Positions 17,558 through 27,192 of a DNA stretch of 64,000 nucleotides are shown here, in pieces. The stretch is taken from contig NZ_PTIR01000009.1 in assembly GCF_002934455.1 (NCBI RefSeq), forward strand, positions 1 to 64,000. The letters are read 5' to 3'. The stretch comes from Trinickia symbiotica (GTDB lineage Bacteria; Pseudomonadota; Gammaproteobacteria; Burkholderiales; Burkholderiaceae). The notes beneath the pieces were generated by a model. That model searched no databases. It saw nothing but the letters and a program-made list of their open reading frames with translations, and was not told where the DNA came from. The translations under genes and the position numbers were made by a program. Numbering within the stretch: position 1 is the first letter of the stretch; each line of letters opens with the position of its first letter.

Positions 17558-18061
17558 ATGGCTTTGTTGAACATCCTCCATTACCCAGACAAGCGGCTGC
17601 ACAAGGTCGCCAAACCCGTCGCGGTCGTCGACGAGCGCATCCGCAAACTCGTCGCCGACATGGCCGAGACGATGTACGCGGCGCCCGGCGTGGGACTCGC
17701 GGCGACGCAGGTGGACGTCCACGAGCGCGTCATCGTGATCGACGTATCCGAGACGCACGAGGAGCTGCGCGTCTTCATCAACCCCGAGATCGTCTGGTCG
17801 AGCGATGAGCGCAAGATTGCCGAAGAGGGCTGCCTCTCCGTGCCGGGCATTTATGACAACGTCGAACGCGCCGAAAAGGTCCGCGTGCGCGCGTTGAACG
17901 AGCGCGGCGAGCCGTTCGAGCTCGATTGCGAAGGCTTGCTCGCGGTCTGCATCCAGCACGAAATGGATCACCTGTTGGGGCGCGTTTTCGTCGAATACCT
18001 GTCGCCGCTCAAGCAGTCGCGCATCAAGACGAAGATGAAAAAGCTCGAGCACGCGATGTAA
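17558..18061 (+). CDS. def: Peptide deformylase
   Basis: A 167-residue metalloenzyme that removes the formyl group from nascent N-terminal methionine. All three signature motifs are present: GVGLAATQ (44-51), EEGCLSVPG (89-97, metal-binding Cys92) and QHEMDHLLG (133-141, His134 and His138 bind the metal, Glu135 is catalytic). Length is typical. It is followed after 27 bp by fmt, the enzyme that adds the same formyl group, forming the classical def-fmt pair. Confidence 0.97.
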   Translation: MALLNILHYPDKRLHKVAKPVAVVDERIRKLVADMAETMYAAPGVGLAATQVDVHERVIVIDVSETHEELRVFINPEIVWSSDERKIAEEGCLSVPGIYDNVERAEKVRVRALNERGEPFELDCEGLLAVCIQHEMDHLLGRVFVEYLSPLKQSRIKTKMKKLEHAM

Positions 18062-18088
18062 CGCCCGCCTTCGGATACGCGCTTGCTC

Positions 18089-19072
18089 ATGACACACCGA
18101 TTACGCGTCGTTTTCGCCGGCACGCCCGAGTTCGCCGCGGCGGGCTTGGCCGAGATTCACGAGGCGGGCTTTCCCGTGCCGCTCGTGCTGACCCAGCCGG
18201 ACCGGCCCGCCGGCCGCGGCATGAAGCTGCAGGCGAGCGCCGTCAAGCGCTACGCCGTCGAGCACGGGCTCGCGCTCGCGCAGCCCCCGTCGCTGCGCCG
18301 TGACGGCAAGTTCCCGGCCGAGGCCGCGGCCGCGATCCAACAGCTGAAGGCGACGCCGCACGACGTGATGGTCGTAGCGGCCTATGGGCTGCTGCTTCCG
18401 CAGGAAGTGCTCGACATCCCCCAGCATGGCTGCATCAACATCCACGCCTCGCTGTTGCCGCGCTGGCGCGGCGCGGCCCCGATCCATCGATCGATCGAGG
18501 CAGGCGACGTCGAAACGGGCGTCACGATCATGCGGATGGACGCGGGACTCGACACGGGGCCGATGCTGAGCGTCGCGCAAACGCCGATCGAGCCGCGCGA
18601 CACGACGGCGACGCTGCACGACAAGCTTGCCGCGCTCGGCGCCCGGCTGATCGTCGACGCGCTTGTCGAGCTCGAGCGGAGCGGCAGGCTCGTTGCCACG
18701 CCCCAGCCTGACGTCGGCGTGACCTACGCTGAAAAGATCGGCAAGGACGAGGCCACGCTCGATTGGCGGCGGCCGGCCGAGGCGCTTGCCCGGCAAGTCC
18801 GCGCATTCGATCCGTTCCCCGGGGGCGCCGCCACGCTCGACGACGGCTCGCCCCTGAAGATTTGGGCCGCCGAGCCCGTTGCCTCCAAGCGAAACGGTAC
18901 CGAACCGGGTACGATCGTCGAGGTCGCGTCCGCAGGCGTCGTCGTCGCCTGCGGCGAAGGCGCCCTGCGACTCACGCAGTTGCAAAGGCCCGGCGGCAAG
19001 CGCCTGACGGTACGCGAGTTCCTCGCGGGCATTCCGCTCGAGGCCGGCAGGCGGTTCGCGCTGCCGCACTAG
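18089..19072 (+). CDS. fmt: Methionyl-tRNA formyltransferase
   Basis: A 327-residue enzyme that formylates Met-tRNA(fMet) from 10-formyltetrahydrofolate. The N-terminal catalytic domain has [11 protein letters not shown] at the start, the folate-site signature with [20 protein letters not shown], and the C-terminal tRNA-binding domain begins near residue 205. The ATG at 18089 is preferred over a TTG six bases earlier. It is coupled to def upstream. A LysE-type exporter follows 22 bp later with its own ribosome-binding site. Confidence 0.97.
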   Translation: MTHRLRVVFAGTPEFAAAGLAEIHEAGFPVPLVLTQPDRPAGRGMKLQASAVKRYAVEHGLALAQPPSLRRDGKFPAEAAAAIQQLKATPHDVMVVAAYGLLLPQEVLDIPQHGCINIHASLLPRWRGAAPIHRSIEAGDVETGVTIMRMDAGLDTGPMLSVAQTPIEPRDTTATLHDKLAALGARLIVDALVELERSGRLVATPQPDVGVTYAEKIGKDEATLDWRRPAEALARQVRAFDPFPGGAATLDDGSPLKIWAAEPVASKRNGTEPGTIVEVASAGVVVACGEGALRLTQLQRPGGKRLTVREFLAGIPLEAGRRFALPH

Positions 19073-19094
19073 TTTTGGCAAGGAGCACTGGCCC

Positions 19095-19742
19095 ATGTTC
19101 GGCATCACCCATTTCCCGTTTTTCGTCGTCGCGGTTTTCCTCTTGAACGTGACGCCGGGGCCGGACACGGCATACATCGTTGGCCGCAGCGTCGCGCAAG
19201 GACGCGGGGCGGGGCTGATGTCGGCGCTCGGCATCTCGGCCGGCTGCTGTGTGCATACGCTCGCCTGCGCGTTCGGCCTGACTGCGCTCATTGCTGCCTC
19301 TGCGGCTGCCTTCACGGTGGTCAAAATCGTCGGCGCGTTTTATCTGATGTATCTCGGCGTGCGGCTCATTTTCACCGGTCCTTCCAAGAAGGGCACGGAC
19401 GCCGCACGACAAGCAAGCGCGCCCGCCGCGCCGAAGCCACTGAGGCAGCTTTTCGTCCAGGGCTTCTGGACCAACGTGCTGAACCCGAAGGTAGTCTTGT
19501 TCTTCGTCTCCTTTTTCCCGCAGTTCGTCGCGGCCGAAAGCGAACACAACACCCTCGCGTTCCTGATGCTCGGCGCCGTCTTCATCGCGATGAGCGCGGT
19601 CTGGAACAGCTTCGTGGCCTGGATTGCCGGCAGCGTGACGCAGCGTCTCGGCGGCAAGCCCGGCGTCAAGAAGTGGCTCGACCGCGTCGTGGGCAGCGCA
19701 TTTGTCGGCCTGGGACTGAAACTCGCCACGGCGCAACATTGA
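19095..19742 (+). CDS. LysE/RhtB-family amino-acid exporter
   Basis: A 215-residue inner-membrane protein with six predicted hydrophobic segments. The N-terminal signature LLNVTPGPDTAYIVGRSVAQG is that of the LysE/RhtB superfamily, which exports amino acids such as homoserine, threonine or lysine. The mid-protein segment FWTNVLNPKVVLFFVSFFPQF is the second conserved element. AGGAG lies nine bases before the ATG. The substrate cannot be told from sequence. It sits after def-fmt and may be expressed with them. Confidence 0.88.
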   Translation: MFGITHFPFFVVAVFLLNVTPGPDTAYIVGRSVAQGRGAGLMSALGISAGCCVHTLACAFGLTALIAASAAAFTVVKIVGAFYLMYLGVRLIFTGPSKKGTDAARQASAPAAPKPLRQLFVQGFWTNVLNPKVVLFFVSFFPQFVAAESEHNTLAFLMLGAVFIAMSAVWNSFVAWIAGSVTQRLGGKPGVKKWLDRVVGSAFVGLGLKLATAQH

Positions 19743-19760
19743 ACATTGAATTTTTCTGCT

Positions 19761-19789
19761 CTGCCACAACCTAACGAATCGCTTACAAT
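19761..19789 (+). promoter_or_regulatory. Putative htpX promoter
   Basis: CTGCCA (19761-19766) and TACAAT (19784-19789) are separated by 17 bases. They lie in the gap between the LysE-type gene and htpX, about 84 bases before the htpX ATG. The -35 matches the consensus at four of six positions. Confidence 0.45.
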
Positions 19790-19872
19790 CGATCGCTGCG
19801 TATGGCGACGCGGCGCGCTTTCCGCGCGCCGGCAACGAAGCCCTTGGTGAGAAGAAAGGAAAAGGAGTCCAC

Positions 19873-20730
19873 ATGTTCAACTGGGTCAAAACCGCGATGC
19901 TGATGGCGGCGATCACGGCCCTTTTTGTCGTGATCGGTGGGATGATCGGCGGTTCGCGCGGCATGGTCTTCGCGCTGGTCATTGCGTTTGCGATGAATTT
20001 CTTTTCGTACTGGTTCTCGGACAAGATGGTCCTGCGCATGTACAACGCTCAGGAAGTCGACGAGGCCGCGGCGCCGCAGTTCTACAGGATGGTTCGTGAG
20101 CTCGCGACACGCGCCGAACTGCCGATGCCGCGCGTCTATCTGATCAACGAAGATGCGCCGAATGCTTTCGCAACGGGCCGCAATCCCGAGCATGCGGCCG
20201 TCGCCGCGACGACGGGCATCTTGCGTATCCTGTCCGAGCGGGAGATGCGCGGCGTGATGGCGCACGAGCTCTCGCACGTGAAGCACCGCGACATCCTGAT
20301 CTCGACGATTTCGGCGACGATGGCTGGCGCGATCTCCGCGCTTGCCAATTTCGCGATGTTCTTCGGCGGGCGCGACGAGGAAGGGCGTCCCGCCAATCCG
20401 ATCGCGGGCATTGCCGTGGCGTTGCTCGCACCGATCGCGGCGGCGATGATCCAGATGGCAATTTCGCGCTCGCGCGAGTTCGAGGCCGATCGCGGCGGCG
20501 CACGGCTGTCCGGCGATCCTCAGGCGCTCGCGTCGGCGCTCGACAAGATCCACCGGTACGCCTCGGGCATCCCGTTCCCGGCGGCCGAAGCCCATCCGAC
20601 CACGGCGCAAATGATGATTCTGAATCCGCTCTCGGGCGGCGGTATCGCGAATCTCTTCTCGACGCACCCGTCCACGGAGGAGCGCATTGCGCGCCTCATG
20701 GAAATGGCTCGTACGGGACGTTACGACTGA
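19873..20730 (+). CDS. htpX: Membrane zinc metalloprotease HtpX
   Basis: A 285-residue M48 protease of the inner membrane that degrades misfolded membrane proteins in concert with FtsH. Two transmembrane segments occupy residues 5-50. The zinc site HELSH is at 131-135 with the third ligand in the [12 protein letters not shown] segment. Two more hydrophobic segments lie between these. The C-terminal [17 protein letters not shown] element is typical. AGGAG precedes the ATG. Length is close to E. coli HtpX (293). Confidence 0.96.
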   Translation: MFNWVKTAMLMAAITALFVVIGGMIGGSRGMVFALVIAFAMNFFSYWFSDKMVLRMYNAQEVDEAAAPQFYRMVRELATRAELPMPRVYLINEDAPNAFATGRNPEHAAVAATTGILRILSEREMRGVMAHELSHVKHRDILISTISATMAGAISALANFAMFFGGRDEEGRPANPIAGIAVALLAPIAAAMIQMAISRSREFEADRGGARLSGDPQALASALDKIHRYASGIPFPAAEAHPTTAQMMILNPLSGGGIANLFSTHPSTEERIARLMEMARTGRYD

Positions 20731-20850
20731 GCGCAAACGGGGCGGCCGTGCGCGCCCCGTCCATGGTATCGGGCTCTCCGACGAGAGCGGCTACAATGTC
20801 GCGTTTGTTCTACGCGATGCCCTGAGCGGCATGCCGGTTCGTCTCTTCCC

Positions 20851-22311
20851 ATGACCCGATCTTCGTCGCCGCGCCGCCACGCCGCTAAACCTGCAACCGC
20901 GCGCGGCCTCCATCTGTCGGCACTGCATCTCGCACCCGATTCGCTCGGCTTTGCACTCGATGCGGCGGCACAAGCCGTGTGCGTGGTGCGCGGGGGCACG
21001 GCGTTGCCCGCGGCGCTCGCCGCCGTCCACGCGCAAAGCCCGGCCGCCGCGGTCGCGCTATCGCGGGGGGCGGTGCAGGATATCGCTTATCGGACGCTGC
21101 GCCGCCTCGGCACGGCGGATTGGTTGGTAGCCCGGCTCGTTCGCAAGCCGCCGCCAGCTCATGTCGCTTGCCTGCTCGCCTGTGCGCTCGCTTTGCTTGC
21201 CGACGAGGAAGATGGCGCGGTGACCGGAGCCGAGAGCCGTTCGGCCTATGCTCCCTATACCGTCGTGGATCAAGCCGTCAGCGCGATTGGTGCTCGGCGC
21301 GAGCTGGCCTTTGCCAAGGGACTTGTCAACGCGGTGCTGCGCAACTTCGTGCGCGAGCGGGCTTCGCTGCTCGGCGAGGCCGCGACCGATGCCGTCGCGC
21401 GATGGAACTATCCGCGCTGGTGGATCGACGCGGTGGCGCGCGCGTGGCCCGAGCGTTGGCGGGAGATTCTCGACGTCGGCAACCGGCCGGGCCCGCTGAC
21501 GCTGCGCGTCAATGCGCGACGCGCGACAGTCGCGGCCTATCAGCAGACGCTGCGCGAAGCGGGAATCGAGGCGCTCGCAATCGGCACACATGCGCTGCGG
21601 CTCGCGGCCCCATTGCCGGTCGAGCGAATTCCAGGCTTTGCCGAGGGCGTCGTATCGGTGCAGGACGCCGGGGCGCAGCTCGCGGCCGAATGGCTCGGCG
21701 CGCGCGACGGCATGCGCGTGCTCGACGCATGCGCGGCACCGGGCGGAAAGACCTGCCACGTCCTCGAGCTTGCCGACGTGAGACTCGTCGCGCTCGAGAG
21801 CGATGCCGAGCGAGCCGTGCGCATCGGCGAAAATCTGCAGCGTCTCGGGCTCAAGGCCGAAGTGCGCATCGGCGATGCGGGCGCGCCCGGGACGTGGCAC
21901 GACGGCACCGCGTTCGATCGCGTTCTTGCCGACGTGCCTTGTTCGGCGTCCGGCATCGTTCGCCGTCATCCGGACATCCGCTGGCTGCGCCGGCCCGCCG
22001 ACATCGCGGCGCTCGCGCGCGAGCAGCAACGTATCGTCGATGCGCTTTGGCCGCTCGTCGCGCCTGGAGGAGAGCTGCTTTACGTCACTTGTTCGATCTT
22101 TCCCGAGGAGGGCGAGCAGCAGGCCGCGCGGTTTGAACGCGTGCATCAAGATGCGGTACGATTGGACGCGCCGGGGCAACTGGCGCCGGTCTCGGCCAGC
22201 GCGGCGAACGCGCTGGCGGCGTCCACGACAGCCGGCATGCGCGCCGCTGAGCGCACCGGGTCCGACATCGACCACGACGGTTTTTTCTACGCGCGCTTTC
22301 AGAAACGGTGA
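20851..22311 (+). CDS. rsmB: 16S rRNA (cytosine-967-C5)-methyltransferase RsmB
   Basis: A 486-residue enzyme that methylates C967 of 16S rRNA. The N-terminal NusB-like RNA-binding domain includes LSRGAVQDIAYRTLRRLG, and FAKGLVNAVLRNF. The Rossmann methyltransferase domain has the AdoMet motif VLDACAAPGGKTCHVLE and the two cysteines of the m5C mechanism in ADVPCSASGIVRRHPDIRW and TCSIFPEEGEQQ. The gene overlaps the next by four bases (GTGA), indicating translational coupling with the DUF4390 gene and, through it, the two-component system. Confidence 0.95.
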   Translation: MTRSSSPRRHAAKPATARGLHLSALHLAPDSLGFALDAAAQAVCVVRGGTALPAALAAVHAQSPAAAVALSRGAVQDIAYRTLRRLGTADWLVARLVRKPPPAHVACLLACALALLADEEDGAVTGAESRSAYAPYTVVDQAVSAIGARRELAFAKGLVNAVLRNFVRERASLLGEAATDAVARWNYPRWWIDAVARAWPERWREILDVGNRPGPLTLRVNARRATVAAYQQTLREAGIEALAIGTHALRLAAPLPVERIPGFAEGVVSVQDAGAQLAAEWLGARDGMRVLDACAAPGGKTCHVLELADVRLVALESDAERAVRIGENLQRLGLKAEVRIGDAGAPGTWHDGTAFDRVLADVPCSASGIVRRHPDIRWLRRPADIAALAREQQRIVDALWPLVAPGGELLYVTCSIFPEEGEQQAARFERVHQDAVRLDAPGQLAPVSASAANALAASTTAGMRAAERTGSDIDHDGFFYARFQKR

Positions 22312-22901
22312 CGATCAGCAAACGCTTTTTCCCGCTTCGGCTCGTGGCCGTGCTCTGGATAGGGCTGACCTTTTGCCTCGCCGCGGCGGCGCCGGCGCAT
22401 GCCGATCCGATTGCCGTCCAGCGCGCATCGCTGCAGGCCGACGGTTCGGGATGGAGTCTCGATGCGCGCTTCGAGTTCGAGCTGAACAGCAGCCTCGTCG
22501 AGGCGGTCAATCGGGGGGTGCCGCTTTATTTCACGACCGACTTCGAGTTGACGCGCGCGCGCTGGTATTGGTTCGACGAGCAGCCGGTGTCGATCTCCCA
22601 GACGTGGCGTCTTTCGTTTCAGCCGCTCACACGCGAGTACCGTGTCACGAGTGGCGGTCTGCAGCTCGGTTTCGGCTCGCTCGACGACGCCCTCGCGGTC
22701 ATCAAGCACGTGACCTCCTGGCACGTGATCGACCGCACGCAGGTGCGGGCGGGCGAAACGTACACGGCATCGGTACGGATGGCGCTCGATACGGCGCTGA
22801 TGCCGAAGCCGTTTCAGGTCGACGCGGTGAACAACCGCGATTGGTCGCTTGCTTCCGATTGGAAGCGCTTTACGTTTACGGTGGCCGAACATGCTAAGTA
22901 A
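22308..22901 (+). CDS. DUF4390 domain protein, exported
   Basis: A 197-residue protein with an N-terminal signal sequence (RLVAVLWIGLTFCLAAAAPAHA, cleavage near residue 33) followed by a beta-rich domain that matches the DUF4390 family found between rsmB and NtrY-like kinases in beta-proteobacteria. The function of that family is unknown. It starts with GTG overlapping the rsmB stop, and its end overlaps the kinase start by 11 bases. This tight packing suggests that it is a periplasmic partner of the kinase, but that is only an inference. Confidence 0.85.
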   Translation: MTISKRFFPLRLVAVLWIGLTFCLAAAAPAHADPIAVQRASLQADGSGWSLDARFEFELNSSLVEAVNRGVPLYFTTDFELTRARWYWFDEQPVSISQTWRLSFQPLTREYRVTSGGLQLGFGSLDDALAVIKHVTSWHVIDRTQVRAGETYTASVRMALDTALMPKPFQVDAVNNRDWSLASDWKRFTFTVAEHAK

Positions 22902-25326
22902 GGCGCAGGTGCGTCGTGCCGCTGACGCCAAGAGCATCGTGCTGCGCGTGCTCGTCTCGACGGTCGCGGTGACGGCGCTCTTGCTGCTCTTGCTGCTGGC
23001 CGCCGCGAGCGCGAACACCGAGTTCTTCGATCGCTACTATTCGTGGCTCTACGCAGCGAACATCGCCGTTGCGCTCGTTTTTCTGCTCGTCGTCGTCGCG
23101 CTTTGCGTGATGATTCTCGTGCGCTTGCGCAAGGGCAAATTCGGCACGCGGCTGCTTGCGAAGCTCGCTATATTTTTCGCCCTCGTCGGCGTTGTGCCGG
23201 GTGCCATCATCTATGTCGTCTCGTATCAATTCGTCTCGCGCAGCATCGAGTCGTGGTTCGACGTGAACGTCGAGACGGCGCTCACGTCGGGTCTGAATCT
23301 TGGCCGCGGCATGCTCGACGCGACGCTCTCGGATCTGCAGACGAAGGCACGCCTGATGTCCGAGCAGCTCGCGAGCGCCGGTCCGGCCAATACGACGATC
23401 ACGCTGCTGCGGTTGCGCGATCAGTTCGGGGTTCAGGAGGCGATGGTCCTCGAATCGGTGAGCGGCGGCGTGTCGGGTGCGGCGCCGGGACTGCATGTCG
23501 TCGCGCAGGCGTCGGGCGGCAACATCGCGTCGCTCGTGCCGGACGATATGCCGACAGCGCTCATGATCGATCAGGCTCGTAGGCGCGGTTTCGCGGCGGT
23601 CGAGGGCGAAGTCGACGACGATTCGCATGCGAAAGGCTCCAAGGGTGCACTGCGCTTGCGCGTCGTCGAGCGCATTCCGGATGCCAGCACGTCGCTGTTG
23701 CAGCCGGCCGAGCGCTACTTGCAACTGACGCAACCCGTATCGCCCTCGCTTGCGCGCAATGCCGACGCGGTACAACGCGCCTATCGCGAATACCAGGAGA
23801 AGGCGCTGGGCCGCACGGGGCTGCGCAAGATGTACATCGGGACGCTGACGCTCGCCCTCTTTCTCGCGACGTTCATCGCGATGATGCTTGCGCTCGCGCT
23901 CGGCAATCAGCTCGCGCGGCCGCTTTTCCTGCTGGCGCAGGGAACGAAGGAAGTCGCCGAGGGCGACTACACGCCCAAGCGCGAGATCAAGACGCGCGAC
24001 GAGCTCGGCTTTCTGACCCAGTCGTTCAATGCGATGACGCGCCAGCTTTCGGAAGCACGCGCGGCCGTGGAACGAAACCGCATCGCGCTCGAGCACTCGA
24101 AGGCCTACCTCGAGAGCATCCTCGCGAATCTGACGGCAGGCGTGTTCGTGCTCGACCGGCAGTTCCGTCTCACCACGGCCAATCGCGGCGCCGAGCGCAT
24201 CTTCCGGCAGCCGTTCCAGTCAATGCTCGGCGCTTCGCTCGAGCGCATCGGCGTCATGGCGGAATTCGCGGCGATGGTCCGCAAGGCGTTTGCGGATCGC
24301 GACGCGGCGAGCACGGGCGGCCCGGACGACGGCCACTGGCAGCAGCAATTCGCCGTGCCGGTGGCCGGTGAAACGGAGCCGATCACGCTGCTCGTGCGTG
24401 GCTCGCGGCTCGTTGCGAGTCTCGAGGGCGTCCTCGACGCGGAACCCGACGAAGCGCAAACGACGGGCTACGTGATCGTGTTCGACGACATCTCCGACGT
24501 GATCTCGGCGCAGCGTTCCGCTGCGTGGGGAGAAGTAGCGCGGCGGCTCGCCCATGAGATCAAGAACCCACTCACGCCGATTCAGCTCTCGGCCGAGCGA
24601 TTGCAGATGAAGCTCGCGGACAAGCTGACACCGCCCGATGCCGACGTGCTCAAGCGTGGCGCGACGACGATCGTGAACCAGGTGGCCGCGATGAAGCGAA
24701 TGGTGGACGATTTTCGCGAGTACGCGCGCACGCCCCCGGCCGTGCTGGCGAACTTGCAGCTGAACGAACTCGTGACCGAAGTCCTTTCGCTTTATGGCAT
24801 CGAGGAAGGCAAGAGCCCGATCGTCGTCGATCTGCACACGTTGCCGGTCATCAAAGGTGACGCGACGCAGTTGCGCCAGGTCATTCACAATCTGCTGCAA
24901 AATGCGCAGGACGCGGTCGCCGACGTCGAAAATCCACGTGTCGTGCTCGAGACCAAGACAGTAGAATATGGCGATCCCGACGCCCAAGGCAAAGTGCGCG
25001 TCGCGGTGCGCCTGACGGTCTCGGACAACGGACCGGGCTTTCCCGCCCGCATTCTCACGCGCGCATTCGAGCCTTATGTGACGACGAAGGCCAAAGGGAC
25101 GGGGCTCGGGCTTGCCACGGTGAAGAAGATCGTCGACGAGCACGGCGCTCGCATCGACATTCGCAATCGCGTCAAGTCGGGCGAGACCGTCGAGGGTGCG
25201 CAGATTTCGATTTTGTTCCTGGAAATGGCGGACGACGGCGCGCCGCCCGCGGCAGGGCATGTGGCAACGCGCGGGGGCGCCACGCCGGGAACGACAAAAG
25301 CAATAGCGCAGACAAGGGCAGCATAA
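22891..25326 (+). CDS. NtrY-like sensor histidine kinase
   Basis: An 811-residue membrane kinase. Residues 20-100 contain three transmembrane segments, an extracytoplasmic sensor region follows to about 310, and another transmembrane segment leads into a HAMP domain (ARPLFLLAQGTKEVAEGDYT). A PAS domain with SYLESILANLTAGVFVLD-like sequence follows, then the H-box VARRLAHEIKNPLTPIQLSA and an ATPase domain with SDNGPGFP and TKAKGTGLGLATVKKIV. This is the NtrY architecture. Its stop is directly followed by the start of the response regulator, so the two form a pair. The signal is unknown; in relatives NtrY is tied to nitrogen or redox status. Confidence 0.9.
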   Translation: MLSKAQVRRAADAKSIVLRVLVSTVAVTALLLLLLLAAASANTEFFDRYYSWLYAANIAVALVFLLVVVALCVMILVRLRKGKFGTRLLAKLAIFFALVGVVPGAIIYVVSYQFVSRSIESWFDVNVETALTSGLNLGRGMLDATLSDLQTKARLMSEQLASAGPANTTITLLRLRDQFGVQEAMVLESVSGGVSGAAPGLHVVAQASGGNIASLVPDDMPTALMIDQARRRGFAAVEGEVDDDSHAKGSKGALRLRVVERIPDASTSLLQPAERYLQLTQPVSPSLARNADAVQRAYREYQEKALGRTGLRKMYIGTLTLALFLATFIAMMLALALGNQLARPLFLLAQGTKEVAEGDYTPKREIKTRDELGFLTQSFNAMTRQLSEARAAVERNRIALEHSKAYLESILANLTAGVFVLDRQFRLTTANRGAERIFRQPFQSMLGASLERIGVMAEFAAMVRKAFADRDAASTGGPDDGHWQQQFAVPVAGETEPITLLVRGSRLVASLEGVLDAEPDEAQTTGYVIVFDDISDVISAQRSAAWGEVARRLAHEIKNPLTPIQLSAERLQMKLADKLTPPDADVLKRGATTIVNQVAAMKRMVDDFREYARTPPAVLANLQLNELVTEVLSLYGIEEGKSPIVVDLHTLPVIKGDATQLRQVIHNLLQNAQDAVADVENPRVVLETKTVEYGDPDAQGKVRVAVRLTVSDNGPGFPARILTRAFEPYVTTKAKGTGLGLATVKKIVDEHGARIDIRNRVKSGETVEGAQISILFLEMADDGAPPAAGHVATRGGATPGTTKAIAQTRAA

Positions 25327-26019
25327 ATGGCAACCATCCTGGTGGTAGACGACGAAATGGGTATTCGGGAGTTGCTCTCGGAAATCCTGAGCGACGAGGG
25401 ACATGCCGTGGAAGTGGCGGAAAACGCGCAGCAGGCGCGGGATTACCGCTTGCGCCAAGCGCCCGACCTGGTGTTGCTCGACATCTGGATGCCCGATACG
25501 GACGGCGTGACGCTGCTCAAGGAGTGGGCGGCGCAGGGGCAATTGACGATGCCCGTCATCATGATGTCGGGACATGCGACGATCGATACGGCCGTCGAAG
25601 CGACGAAAATCGGCGCGCTCAACTTTCTGGAAAAACCGATCGCGTTGCAGAAGTTGTTGAAGGCAGTCGAGCAAGGGCTGGCGCGTGGCACCGCGCTGCC
25701 GGCCGTAGGCGGCGTCGCCGCGGCGAAGTCGACCGTACCCGCCAACGCGACGACGGTCGCCGCGGCCGTTGCGCTGCCCGGCCTCACTGCCGACAATGCG
25801 TCGGCGGGCGCCGTCGCCGCGCAGGCGGCCTCGATTTCATTCGATATCCCGCTGCGCGACGCGCGCGACGCGTTCGAGCGCGCCTACTTCGAGTACCATC
25901 TCGCGCGCGAGAACGGGAGCATGACGCGCGTGGCCGAAAAGACGGGCCTCGAGCGCACCCACCTTTATCGAAAGCTCAAGCAACTCGGCGTCGACCTCGG
26001 CAAGAACAAAGGGGAATGA
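25327..26019 (+). CDS. Response regulator with Fis-type DNA-binding domain, no AAA+ domain
   Basis: A 230-residue partner of the kinase just upstream. The receiver domain has DDEMG at the start, the phosphoacceptor in VLLDIWMPDTDG and the conserved lysine in LEKPI. An alanine-rich linker of about 50 residues replaces the sigma-54-interacting AAA+ domain found in NtrX, and the C-terminus ends with a Fis-type helix-turn-helix (RVAEKTGLERTHLYRKLKQL). It is thus NtrX-like but cannot activate sigma-54 promoters by the usual mechanism. The start codon abuts the kinase stop. The promoter of tRNA-Phe begins 18 bases past its stop. Confidence 0.9.
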   Translation: MATILVVDDEMGIRELLSEILSDEGHAVEVAENAQQARDYRLRQAPDLVLLDIWMPDTDGVTLLKEWAAQGQLTMPVIMMSGHATIDTAVEATKIGALNFLEKPIALQKLLKAVEQGLARGTALPAVGGVAAAKSTVPANATTVAAAVALPGLTADNASAGAVAAQAASISFDIPLRDARDAFERAYFEYHLARENGSMTRVAEKTGLERTHLYRKLKQLGVDLGKNKGE

Positions 26020-26036
26020 CGAGGCGTCAAAAGCGC

Positions 26037-26065
26037 TTGAGGAGCCATGAAGACCTTGCTATAAT
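26037..26065 (+). promoter_or_regulatory. Promoter of tRNA-Phe
   Basis: TTGAGG (26037-26042) and a perfect TATAAT (26060-26065) are separated by 17 bases. The tRNA 5' end is 13 bases after the -10. Confidence 0.85.
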
Positions 26066-26078
26066 CTCGCTTCTTCGT

Positions 26079-26154
26079 GGCCCGGTAGCTCAGTTGGTAG
26101 AGCAGCGGATTGAAAATCCGCGTGTCGGTGGTTCGATTCCGCCCCAGGCCACCA
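26079..26154 (+). tRNA. tRNA-Phe (anticodon GAA)
   Basis: A 76-base cloverleaf including encoded CCA. The anticodon GAA is at 26112-26114, the D arm is GCTCAGTTGGTAGAGC, the anticodon stem is GCGGA/TCCGC and the T loop is TTCGATT. The acceptor stem GGCCCGG faces CCAGGCC, which leaves a C-A opposition at the fifth pair (positions 5 and 68). It decodes both phenylalanine codons. Confidence 0.97.
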
Positions 26155-26163
26155 GCGGTACAT

Positions 26164-26195
26164 AACCCCAAGAATCGCAAGGTTCTTGGGGTTTT
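26164..26195 (+). terminator. Rho-independent terminator of tRNA-Phe
   Basis: An 11-bp perfect stem, AACCCCAAGAA (26164-26174) with its complement at 26183-26193, with an 8-base loop, followed by TTTT at 26192-26195. It starts 10 bases after the CCA end. Confidence 0.9.
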
Positions 26196-26412
26196 CTTCA
26201 TTGCTTCGGGATCGTCGCCGGGGCGCATCGGCGCACGTCAATTGTGCGGGCAGCGCAGATGTTGCCGGCCCGACCCCAGGTATAAGGAACGGAACGCCTG
26301 GCTTCGGAAGGCGAGGCCTATACTGGGGAAGCCGAAGGCGTGTCGGCGCGGCGCGCGATGCGCCGCGCAATCGCTGCGGTTCCTTTTCATTACGCCTCAC
26401 GGAGTGTTCACG

Positions 26413-27144
26413 GTGATTGAGAGAGACGCTACGACAGGCGCGCTCGTGTTGTTTTCGGGCGGCCAGGATTCGGCCACGTGTCTGGCTTGGGCGCTCGATC
26501 GCTACGAGACTGTCGAAACGATCGGCTTCGATTATGGCCAGCGCCATCGCGTCGAGCTCGAGTGCCGCGAGGGTATCCGTGAAAGGCTCGCCCGAGACTT
26601 CCCCGCGTGGGCCGGCCGGCTCGGCGACGATCATCTGATCGATCTCTCCGTGCTCGGCTCGATCAGCGATACCGCCATGACGCGAGAGATCGAGATCGAG
26701 ACTGCCGCGAGCGGGTTGCCGAATACGTTCGTGCCGGGCCGCAACCTGATGTTCATGACGATCGCCGCCGCGGTGGCTTATCGGCGCGGTCTGCGCGTGC
26801 TCGTCGGCGGAATGTGCGAGACTGACTTTTCGGGTTACCCGGATTGTCGCGACGACACGATGAAGGCGCTGCAGGTCACGCTCAATCTCGGGATGGCGAG
26901 CCGCCAGATCATCGAAACGCCGCTGATGTGGCTCGACAAGGCCGACACGTGGCGGCTTGCCGATTCGATCGGCGGGCAGGCGCTCGTGGAGTTGATTCGG
27001 GTCGAAACTCACACGTGCTACGTCGGCGAGCGCGCGGAGCTGCACGACTGGGGTTTCGGCTGCGGCGAATGCCCGGCGTGCCGGCTTCGCAAGCGCGGCT
27101 ACGAGGCCTATCTGACCGGCGAGAAGGTGACCCAGCCCGCGTGA
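26413..27144 (+). CDS. queC: 7-cyano-7-deazaguanine synthase
   Basis: A 243-residue ATP-dependent enzyme that makes preQ0 from 7-carboxy-7-deazaguanine on the route to queuosine. The PP-loop [14 protein letters not shown] is at 11-24, and the zinc site uses [15 protein letters not shown] near the C-terminus. The start is a GTG at 26413, chosen because GGAG at 26401-26404 is eight bases upstream; another GTG at 26404 overlaps that site. It is followed by queE and queD in the same direction, so the window holds three consecutive steps of preQ0 synthesis. Confidence 0.95.
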   Translation: MIERDATTGALVLFSGGQDSATCLAWALDRYETVETIGFDYGQRHRVELECREGIRERLARDFPAWAGRLGDDHLIDLSVLGSISDTAMTREIEIETAASGLPNTFVPGRNLMFMTIAAAVAYRRGLRVLVGGMCETDFSGYPDCRDDTMKALQVTLNLGMASRQIIETPLMWLDKADTWRLADSIGGQALVELIRVETHTCYVGERAELHDWGFGCGECPACRLRKRGYEAYLTGEKVTQPA

Positions 27145-27192
27145 GCCGGGCGCACCGCGCGTCGCCGCGAGCATGGACGGAAAAAAGGCAAC

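Noticed and set aside
20734-20762. Hairpin after htpX as terminator
   Set aside because: ACGGGGCG can pair with CGCCCCGT, but the loop is long and no T-run follows.
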